From NCBI GenBank assembly GCA_947178195.1, contig CAMWXM010000149.1, forward strand, positions 1 through 7,092: a stretch of DNA of 7,092 bases. Reading direction: 5' to 3'. The stretch is from an uncultured Ruminococcus sp. GTDB lineage: Bacteria; Bacillota; Clostridia; Oscillospirales; Ruminococcaceae. The notes under the pieces were generated by a model. The model worked only from the letters and a program-made list of their open reading frames with translations, searched no databases and had not been told where the DNA came from. The position numbers were made by a program, and so were the translations under genes. Positions 1-5,694 of the stretch are shown piece after piece. Numbering within the stretch: position 1 is the stretch's first letter; every line of letters begins with the position of its first letter.

Positions 1-3
1 ATT

Positions 4-459
4 ATGGACGGACTTGCAGAATTTTTCAGTGAAATGGCAGGCGAGCTTTCCGCCTTTAAGGAAGTAATTGCCGCCGCTGCAATTATTTTTGTAGATATAT
101 GCGCTATTTTAATACTTTGCTTTTGCCGTAAAGAAAAAAAAGCTGTTCAGAAGCAATGGGAAATGGCTGCCAGACACATAATGCTAACCGACAATGGCGA
201 TTTCTGGTTTGCTCCCAATTCCGAAGAAATTCTTATGGGGAGGCATATTTCCGCCGACCTGAGGTTTACCGATCCGTCGGTATCAAGATATCATGCGATT
301 TTAAGTCTGGAGGACGGGATATGGAATATAACCGACCTGGATTCTACTACCGGTACATTTGTAAACGGCAGCAAAATACGTGAAAAAAAGAAGCTGCGTC
401 CCGGAGATGAAATAAAAATTGGCAAAAAATCCCTGTATCTAAGAAAGGAGCGGACGTAA
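4..459 (+). CDS. Membrane-anchored FHA-domain protein (FhaB-like)
   Basis: A protein of 151 residues. One hydrophobic segment (about residues 21-41) is followed by a basic stretch (CRKEKK), so by the positive-inside rule the C-terminal part faces the cytoplasm. Residues about 75-147 form a forkhead-associated domain, the phosphothreonine-binding fold. Visible marks are the GR pair (79-80), SRYH (94-97), the STTGTFVNG turn (114-122) and the LRPGDEIKIG strand (131-140). The position that is usually Asn in the family's STNGT turn is Thr116. Size and layout (short N-terminus, one helix, C-terminal FHA) match mycobacterial FhaB, which lies in the rodA-pbpA-pknAB operon. The next gene starts one base after this stop, so they are almost certainly co-transcribed. 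The inferred role is a phosphorylation-dependent adaptor for the downstream wall synthases. Only three bases precede the ATG, so no ribosome binding site can be seen and a start further upstream is possible. Confidence 0.85.
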   Translation: MDGLAEFFSEMAGELSAFKEVIAAAAIIFVDICAILILCFCRKEKKAVQKQWEMAARHIMLTDNGDFWFAPNSEEILMGRHISADLRFTDPSVSRYHAILSLEDGIWNITDLDSTTGTFVNGSKIREKKKLRPGDEIKIGKKSLYLRKERT

Positions 460-1746
460 ATGCTTAAAAACGGATTATCTTATTTCGGAGTTATGCTTTT
501 TTCCCTTTTGTCTCACATTTCACTACTTATAATCGTTTTTGTAAAGGGGAATTACGATAACATAATGGACCCTATGATATTATCCGCTGCTGTTCTCGGA
601 CTGGATTTTGTATATTATATCGTCCTTAATTTTATAAAGCAAAATACCTATACATTTGACATTCTGCTTGTGACAATACTTAATATCAGCGTTATTTTTC
701 AATCCTGTTTCGGCAAGGTGGGCTTTGCGGCAAAGCATTTTGGCTTTTCTATCGCCGCTCTGGTTCTCTGCCAAATAAGCTTCAAGCTGGTTCAGGATTA
801 CAGAAAAATTGAAAAATACAAATATATATTTTATGGCATTATCGGAGTACTTATTGTTTCTATCCTGGCATTTACCGGCAGCAGAAGCATGTGGATAGAC
901 CTGGGATTTATAACTATTCAACCATCTGAATTTATCAAACCATTTTTTGTGCTGGTATTTGCCACTTCTATTATACATCTCAGAACTCAGCATAAAATAC
1001 TTGGTATAAGTATAGTTTATGACAACTGGGTACTGTTCGGTCTTACCGGAGTTATCGTGTTGCTTCAGTGGTGGTGTCGTGACCTGGGAAGTCTGCCGAC
1101 CTTTGTAGGCGTTGCAGGCTGCGGACTTATTATGCGTATCTGTTACCCAAAAGCAAAACTTTCAAAAAAGCTTATTATCGGGATATGTGCTGCCGGAGCT
1201 GTTGTAGTATTAGCAGCTTTAAAACTCGCTCCCGGCTATGTTCAACAGCGTCTGCATGTAGACATCTGGGCAGACCCTAACGGCGACGGCTGGCAGCAGT
1301 GCCAGGCTCTTATGGCTATTGCCGAAGGGGGCTGGTTCGGAAAGGGACCGGGATTCGGACGACTTTATAAAGTACCGGCAGCAGATACCGACATTATATT
1401 CTCGTCTATCAGTGAAGAATGGGGCATGCTGGCGTCTCTTCTTGTAGTATTCATGATACTGCTTCTTATTATAACGGCAATTATAAATACACCACGCTCA
1501 TATTTTCATACCACACTTTCTGTGGGAGCGTCGTCTGTATTTATAGTCCAGATGGCGCTTAATATATTCGGTTCATGCAATCTCATTCCCTTTACAGGCG
1601 TTACGCTGCCTTTTGTTTCAAACGGAGGAAGCTCCATGCTTGCCTGTGGAATTTTAGCTGGATTTTTAAAAGCCGGGCAGGCTATGGTATATTATGTGCC
1701 GCCCAGACCTACAGCACAGACTAATAACAGGAGGCAGAGAGTATGA
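460..1746 (+). CDS. FtsW/RodA/SpoVE-family (SEDS) peptidoglycan glycosyltransferase
   Basis: A 428-residue polytopic membrane protein with about ten hydrophobic segments, somewhat longer than Gram-negative RodA (about 370) because of the N-terminal part. SEDS proteins polymerise lipid II into glycan strands in partnership with a class B PBP. Family marks are IQPSEFIKP (153-161), DLGS (208-211, for the usual QPDLGT), the extracellular loop with RL (264-265) and ADPNGDGWQ (271-279) followed by AIAEGGWFGKGPGFG (286-300), TDIIFSSISEEWG (310-322), and LPFVSNGGSS (383-392, where Tyr is commoner than Asn388). Asp272 aligns by eye with the loop aspartate reported as essential in RodA. A ribosome binding site AAAGGAG (444-450) lies 9 bases before the ATG, which directly follows the FHA gene's stop. 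The stop overlaps the next gene by ATGA, implying translational coupling with the PBP. RodA (elongation), FtsW (division) and SpoVE (spore cortex) roles cannot be told apart from sequence alone. The context with a PbpA-like protein favours the RodA type. Confidence 0.93.
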   Translation: MLKNGLSYFGVMLFSLLSHISLLIIVFVKGNYDNIMDPMILSAAVLGLDFVYYIVLNFIKQNTYTFDILLVTILNISVIFQSCFGKVGFAAKHFGFSIAALVLCQISFKLVQDYRKIEKYKYIFYGIIGVLIVSILAFTGSRSMWIDLGFITIQPSEFIKPFFVLVFATSIIHLRTQHKILGISIVYDNWVLFGLTGVIVLLQWWCRDLGSLPTFVGVAGCGLIMRICYPKAKLSKKLIIGICAAGAVVVLAALKLAPGYVQQRLHVDIWADPNGDGWQQCQALMAIAEGGWFGKGPGFGRLYKVPAADTDIIFSSISEEWGMLASLLVVFMILLLIITAIINTPRSYFHTTLSVGASSVFIVQMALNIFGSCNLIPFTGVTLPFVSNGGSSMLACGILAGFLKAGQAMVYYVPPRPTAQTNNRRQRV

Positions 1747-3092
1747 AAAGCTTAAAACGGGGAAGCAATCTTATAACGCTTATGATTTTTGTGTTTCTTA
1801 TCGGAATGGGAATACTGATATGGAAGGTTTTGACCGAGGCGTCGTTTTATATAAGCCACTCCAGCGAGGGAAATTTAGGTAAAATTTATGACTGTAACGG
1901 CGAAGTGCTGTTTGATGATGACGCCAAAAGCGGCGATTACCCCGATGGTCATTTTAAGGACATAGGCAATCTCATAGGAGACACCAGCGGTCAGATGACA
2001 AATACCCTTGTAAACAAAAATCTTGAAAAGCTCAGCAACTATACCTTTACCGCAGGTATTGACGATAAAAACGGAAAAGCGGCTGTTTATTCAACTCTGA
2101 ATCATGCTGCAAATGAACAGGTCTACAGCGCATTCGGCGATAAAGACGGCTGCGCCATTGCATACAATTATAAAACAGGAGAAGTATTGATCTGCACAAG
2201 CCGTCCAAATATCGACCCTATTTCTGGATATGACGATATTGAAAATCTGCCCAGCGGAAGCCTTTTATGCAAAGCATTCAGCAAGACTGTTCCGGGTTCG
2301 ACCCAGAAGGTGGCTACCCTTATTGCCGCAAATGAGATAATGGGAAATGATACTCTTATGAATAAATCCTTTTCCTGCGAAGGAGTATATAAAAACAATA
2401 CCGGAATGGATATAATATGCCATAACGAATACGGTCACGGAACTCAGAATATTCGTGAAGCCTTTGCAAACAGCTGCAATCCTTTTTTTGCACAGTTAGT
2501 AGAGGACGCTGACTGGTCAATATCAGATATAAAAAACAAATACAACGCACTGGGAATCGCTGTAAACGATGACGAAGAATCAACTTTTGAAATAAATGGC
2601 ATTATCTGTGAGACTGCCTCCACCGATCTTGACAATAAAAATGAATTTGACACTCAATGGGGCTGCATAGGTCAGGGAACAACTCTTGTAAGTCCCTGCC
2701 AGATGATGATGTGGGAAAGCGCAATTGCAAACGGCACAGGTAAAGCCACTATGCCATATTTTATAGACCATGTTACCAATGTAAACGGAAGAATTACCGA
2801 AACGGCGGATACCTCCTATTCAGAGCAGATGTTTTCCGAACAGACCGCAGCTGACGTTCGTGATATAATGCTTGAAAACGGACGCAATAACTATTCCTCT
2901 ATAGGCTATGAGGTAGGCGTAAAAAGCGGTACGGCACAGGTCAAAAACGGCGAAGAAGAAAATTCGCTTCTGACGGGATTTGTGGACAGTGAGGATTTCC
3001 CTATAGCCTTTGCAATTCTGATTGAAAACAGACAATCCTATGACGTTTCCACCGACCATATCGCTTCAGTTATTTTAAACAGCCTTTCATAA
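1743..3092 (+). CDS. Class B penicillin-binding protein (PbpA-like transpeptidase)
   Basis: A 449-residue bitopic protein with a short basic N-terminus, one membrane anchor (about residues 9-30) and an extracytoplasmic part. It cross-links peptidoglycan stem peptides and should pair with the SEDS protein encoded just upstream. All three penicilloyl-transferase motifs are present: SxxK as STQK (Ser186 nucleophile, Lys189), SxN as SCN (244-246) and KSGT (394-397). IGQGTTLVSP (309-318) matches the IGQG segment common before the last motif. The N-terminal domain is short: GKIYDCNGEVLF (46-57) stands for the family's R-G-x-I-x-D-R-N-G-x-x-L stretch, with Cys51 at the usual Arg position. No PASTA repeats are seen. 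Length resembles mycobacterial PbpA (about 490) more than large PBP2. Ten cysteines lie between residues 51 and 319, many for an exported domain. The start is supported by CAGGAGG (1728-1734) 8 bases upstream and the ATGA overlap with the previous gene. It ends with tandem stops (TAATAA). Confidence 0.92.
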   Translation: MKSLKRGSNLITLMIFVFLIGMGILIWKVLTEASFYISHSSEGNLGKIYDCNGEVLFDDDAKSGDYPDGHFKDIGNLIGDTSGQMTNTLVNKNLEKLSNYTFTAGIDDKNGKAAVYSTLNHAANEQVYSAFGDKDGCAIAYNYKTGEVLICTSRPNIDPISGYDDIENLPSGSLLCKAFSKTVPGSTQKVATLIAANEIMGNDTLMNKSFSCEGVYKNNTGMDIICHNEYGHGTQNIREAFANSCNPFFAQLVEDADWSISDIKNKYNALGIAVNDDEESTFEINGIICETASTDLDNKNEFDTQWGCIGQGTTLVSPCQMMMWESAIANGTGKATMPYFIDHVTNVNGRITETADTSYSEQMFSEQTAADVRDIMLENGRNNYSSIGYEVGVKSGTAQVKNGEEENSLLTGFVDSEDFPIAFAILIENRQSYDVSTDHIASVILNSLS

Positions 3093-3131
3093 TAACTTTA
3101 GAGGTGTCCCTTTAGCTTTGTCACATTAATT

Positions 3132-3173
3132 CAACACCGCCCCAAGACTTCAGGAGGTCTTGGGGCGGTGTTG
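3132..3173. terminator. Perfect 17-bp GC-rich hairpin after the cell-wall operon
   Basis: Left arm 3132-3148 and right arm 3157-3173 are exact reverse complements (17 of 17 pairs, 11 of them G:C), with an 8-base loop (TTCAGGAG). It lies 39 bases after the PBP stop and ahead of the copA promoter, where an operon terminator is expected. There is no T-run on either strand after the stem (+ strand continues CCGTGCTTC), so it is not a canonical intrinsic terminator. It may terminate weakly, protect the mRNA 3' end, or be a copy of a dispersed palindromic repeat. The hairpin itself is certain; its role is not. Confidence 0.6.
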
Positions 3174-3188
3174 CCGTGCTTCTAAAAT

Positions 3189-3214
3189 AATTTGTTGCAC
3201 AGTGCTAACAAATT
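3189..3214. promoter_or_regulatory. 26-bp dyad, candidate operator of copA
   Basis: Arms AATTTGTT (3189-3196) and AACAAATT (3207-3214) are exact 8-bp reverse complements around a 10-base centre. The centre itself contains GCAC-A-GTGC (3197-3205), offset by one base. The dyad touches the first base of the TTGCTA -35 hexamer and covers the TTGCAC -35 of the alternative promoter, so a bound protein would block RNA polymerase. The sequence does not fit the CopY box (TACAnnTGTA) and is not the GC-rich type known for CsoR, so the regulator cannot be named. No regulator gene is in the window. Confidence 0.45.
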
Positions 3215-3223
3215 TGCTAAAAT
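3195..3223 (+). promoter_or_regulatory. Possible second, distal copA promoter
   Basis: TTGCAC (3195-3200) and TAAAAT (3218-3223) are 17 bases apart. The -10 matches 5 of 6 consensus positions, the -35 only 3 of 6. A transcript from here would start near 3230 and carry a leader of about 32 bases, more usual for translation than the proximal start. Its -35 lies inside the 3189-3214 dyad. This is weaker than the proximal promoter and may be a chance match in AT-rich DNA. Confidence 0.3.
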
Positions 3224-3242
3224 GCATTTAGAATGATATAAT
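3214..3242 (+). promoter_or_regulatory. Sigma-A-type promoter of copA (proximal)
   Basis: The -35 is TTGCTA (3214-3219, 4 of 6 matches to TTGACA). After a 17-base spacer comes a perfect -10 TATAAT (3237-3242). The predicted transcription start is near 3249, which is the first base of the Shine-Dalgarno sequence, so the leader would be only about 13 bases. A short dyad (CTAAA 3217-3221 / TTTAG 3227-3231) lies in the spacer. Confidence 0.65.
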
Positions 3243-3248
3243 ATATTT

Positions 3249-3254
3249 GGGAGG
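3249..3254 (+). promoter_or_regulatory. Ribosome binding site that fixes the copA start
   Basis: GGGAGG lies 7 bases before the ATG at 3262. An in-frame TTG at 3247 would put this site inside the reading frame and would lie at or before the predicted transcription start. The ATG at 3262 is therefore chosen. Confidence 0.85.
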
Positions 3255-3261
3255 TAATTAT

Positions 3262-5463
3262 ATGGAAAAAATTTTTAAAATAACCGGAATGACATGTTCG
3301 GCATGCGCCGGAAGAATTGAACGAGGTCTCAGAAAACTGGAACATGTTGAAAAAGCCGATGTGAATTTTGCTGCGGAAAAGCTTTTTGTACAATACAATG
3401 AAAATAACATTTCTGAAAGCGACATTGTTTCAGCGATCAAAAAAATCGGCTATGGAATAGCAGATAAAGAAAAAAAAGAGGCTATGGCGGCTCATACCAA
3501 GCTTCTTATACGATTTATTATTTCAGCAGCCTTTACGATACCCCTGCTTGTTATAAGTATGGGACATATGATAGGAATGCCTCTTCCTGACGCAATAGAC
3601 CCTATGAGCAATCCACTTAATTTTGCCATTTTGCAGCTTTGCCTTACTGTTCCGGTAATGCTGACAGGATTTATGTTTTATCTCAGGGGAATCAAAAATT
3701 TAATATCTCTCAGTCCGAATATGGACAGTCTAATCGCTGTGGGCACTATTGCTTCGGTAGCTTATGGATTATATGCAATATACCGTATACAAAACGGCAA
3801 CGATCATATGGCTATGGAGCTTTATTTTGAATCGGCAGCCGTAATACTCACTCTTATCACTCTGGGAAAATATCTTGAAGCCCTGTCAAAGGGAAGATCC
3901 TCCCAGGCTATCAAGGAACTTATGGAACTTTCGCCAAAAATTGCAACGGTACGCCGTGGAAATAAGGAACTTCAGATAAAATCAGAGCTTGTAAAAATCG
4001 GAGATACCGTATTGGTAAAACCAGGTGAAAAATTCCCAGTAGATGGAGTTATAACCTCAGGTTCTTCCGCAGCAGACGAATCTATGATAACCGGAGAAAG
4101 CATGCCCGTTCCCAAAAATGTTGGAGACAGAGTCACAGGAGCAACTGTAAATAAAAATGGTTATCTTGAATATACTGCTGAAAAGGTCGGAAAGGATACT
4201 GCAATTGCCCAGATAATAAAGCTTGTGGAAGAAGCTCAGGGCAAAAAAGCGCCTATTGCAAGACTTGCGGACAAGGTTTCGGCATGGTTTGTGCCGGCTG
4301 TTATACTGCTTGCTGTAATTGCAGCTGCTTTCTGGAAAATTTCAGGAGAAAGCAACGATTTCTGTATAACCATTTTTATTTCTGTACTTGTTATCGCTTG
4401 TCCATGTGCATTAGGACTTGCCACCCCAACGGCAATTATGATAGCCACAGGTCAAGGTGCAAAAAACGGAATACTTATAAAAGGCGGCGCTGTACTTGAA
4501 AAAGCGCACAAAATTGATACCGTGGTTTTTGACAAAACCGGTACTATTACCAGCGGTGCGCCTGTTGTTACCGATGTTTTTGCTGTAAACGGCGATGAAA
4601 CTGCTCTTTTAGCCATAGCCGCTTCCGCTGAAAAAAATTCCGAACATCCCTTGGGAGAAAGTATTGTAAAAGAAGCTGAAGCAAGGGATATTGAAATTTT
4701 TGAAACAGAAAATTTTGAAGCCGTTTCGGGAATGGGCATCAGAGCTGAAATAAAAGGAAAAAATATTATTGCCGGAAATATGCGCATGATGAAGCAAATG
4801 AATATAGATACGGCAGATATAGATAATGTTTTCAGGGAATATTCCGACAACGGTAAAACCGTCGTTATTATCGCTGAAAATAACAAAACAGCAGGAATAA
4901 TTGCGATTTCCGATCCTATAAGAGAAAACAGCCGTGAAATTGTGACAAAGTTGAAAAAATCAGGCATTTATACCTCGATGCTTACCGGAGATAACAAACA
5001 AACTGCTCTTTCTGTTGCTGATGCGGTAGGCATTTCAGGTGTAATATATGAGGTACTGCCTTCCGACAAAGCGAATAAGATAAAGCAGTTCCAAGAAAAG
5101 AATAATGTCACGGCAATGGTCGGAGACGGTATAAACGACGCTCCTGCCCTTGTTCAGGCTGATGTGGGAATTGCTGTAGGTACAGGTACTGACGTCGCCA
5201 TAGAAAGCGCTGATATTGTTCTTATGAAGGACGGCATCGAAGGGGTCGATACTGCTATTCGCCTTAGCCGTGCCGCAATGAGAAATATAAAACAGAATCT
5301 TTTCTGGGCATTCGGCTATAATGTTCTTGGAATAGCTGTTGCTATGGGAATCCTTCATCTGTTCGGAGGTCCGCTTCTTAATCCGATGATCGCAGCCGCT
5401 TGTATGAGCCTTAGTTCGGTTTCCGTGCTGACAAATGCTTTGAGACTTAAAAGGTTTAAATAA
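3262..5463 (+). CDS. copA: Cu(I)-exporting P1B-type ATPase, CopA
   Basis: A 733-residue protein that couples ATP hydrolysis to removal of Cu(I) from the cytoplasm. It has one N-terminal heavy-metal-associated domain (1-68) with GMTCSAC (Cys12, Cys15), where B. subtilis CopA has two. About eight membrane segments follow (near 81-105, 119-143, 154-174, 186-207, 339-360, 367-389, 679-699, 706-727). Catalytic marks are TGES (277-280, actuator), CPC (380-382, membrane metal site), DKTGT (Asp424, phosphorylated), SEHP (460-463), TGD (575-577) and GDGINDAP (621-628). The last two helices carry Tyr686-Asn687 and MSLSS (715-719), which with CPC define the Cu(I)/Ag(I) subgroup rather than Zn/Cd/Co transporters. 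No frame damage is seen and the length is normal. The ATG at 3262 is chosen for its GGGAGG site. The gene has its own promoter with a dyad at the -35. Its chaperone partner lies convergently downstream across a shared terminator. Confidence 0.96.
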   Translation: MEKIFKITGMTCSACAGRIERGLRKLEHVEKADVNFAAEKLFVQYNENNISESDIVSAIKKIGYGIADKEKKEAMAAHTKLLIRFIISAAFTIPLLVISMGHMIGMPLPDAIDPMSNPLNFAILQLCLTVPVMLTGFMFYLRGIKNLISLSPNMDSLIAVGTIASVAYGLYAIYRIQNGNDHMAMELYFESAAVILTLITLGKYLEALSKGRSSQAIKELMELSPKIATVRRGNKELQIKSELVKIGDTVLVKPGEKFPVDGVITSGSSAADESMITGESMPVPKNVGDRVTGATVNKNGYLEYTAEKVGKDTAIAQIIKLVEEAQGKKAPIARLADKVSAWFVPAVILLAVIAAAFWKISGESNDFCITIFISVLVIACPCALGLATPTAIMIATGQGAKNGILIKGGAVLEKAHKIDTVVFDKTGTITSGAPVVTDVFAVNGDETALLAIAASAEKNSEHPLGESIVKEAEARDIEIFETENFEAVSGMGIRAEIKGKNIIAGNMRMMKQMNIDTADIDNVFREYSDNGKTVVIIAENNKTAGIIAISDPIRENSREIVTKLKKSGIYTSMLTGDNKQTALSVADAVGISGVIYEVLPSDKANKIKQFQEKNNVTAMVGDGINDAPALVQADVGIAVGTGTDVAIESADIVLMKDGIEGVDTAIRLSRAAMRNIKQNLFWAFGYNVLGIAVAMGILHLFGGPLLNPMIAAACMSLSSVSVLTNALRLKRFK

Positions 5464-5467
5464 AATA

Positions 5468-5495
5468 AAAAAAAGCGCAAAACTGCGCTTTTTTT
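5468..5495. terminator. Bidirectional intrinsic terminator between copA and copZ
   Basis: The stem is seven A plus GCGCA (5468-5479), the loop AAAC (5480-5483), and the return arm TGCGC plus seven T (5484-5495), a perfect 12-bp match. Because an A-run precedes and a T-run follows, both strands read as GC-stem plus U-tract. It therefore serves copA on + and copZ/galE on -. It starts 4 bases after the copA stop and ends 1 base before the copZ stop. Confidence 0.93.
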
Positions 5496-5496
5496 A

Positions 5497-5694
5497 TTAT
5501 TTAATATCTGTCACTTCAAAATCCTCTTCAGCAATACGAGAAATTATTTCTTCATTTGAAGCAGAAATTTCAGCCTCCGCATAGCCTTCCTCAAGATTAA
5601 CAGAAACATTAGTACCGCCCAATTCCTCAAGAGCGTTTTTCACAGCATTTGCGCAATGCTGACACGACATTCCATCTATTGTTATATGTTTCAT
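5497..5694 (-). CDS. copZ: Copper chaperone CopZ-like HMA protein
   Basis: A 65-residue protein that is a single heavy-metal-associated domain of full length. The metal motif is GMSCQHC (8-14) with Cys11 and Cys14; the His between them is typical of CopZ. The rest follows the beta-alpha-beta-beta-alpha-beta pattern (NAVKNALEEL helix, VSVNLEEGYAEAEI hairpin, NEEIISRIAEE helix). It would bind Cu(I) in the cytoplasm and hand it to the CopA encoded convergently. Acidic residues dominate, as expected for docking on a partner domain. The start codon overlaps the galE stop (TAATG on the - strand), and GGAGGG (complement of 5701-5706) lies 6 bases upstream, inside the galE coding end. No convincing promoter was found in the roughly 90 bases upstream, so expression probably depends on the galE transcript. 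A mercuric-ion (MerP-like) or general HMA role is possible but less likely next to copA. Confidence 0.9.
   Translation of the reverse strand: MKHITIDGMSCQHCANAVKNALEELGGTNVSVNLEEGYAEAEISASNEEIISRIAEEDFEVTDIK

Noticed and set aside
580..993. 137-residue open frame on the - strand opposite the SEDS gene
   Set aside because: It is antisense to a well-supported membrane protein gene, with no motif or upstream signals.
3247..3261. Upstream in-frame TTG start giving copA five extra residues (MGGNY)
   Set aside because: It would place the GGGAGG ribosome binding site inside the gene and lies at or before the predicted transcription start. The ATG at 3262 has a proper site 7 bases upstream.
3093..3261. 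Possible riboswitch or small RNA between the PBP and copA
   Set aside because: Apart from the single hairpin, the dyads and the promoter elements, no multi-helix structure or known riboswitch core is visible. The predicted copA leader is too short to hold one.
4452..4967. 171-residue open frame on the - strand opposite copA
   Set aside because: It mirrors the copA nucleotide-binding domain in another frame. Its composition is typical of a shadow frame and no motif is seen.
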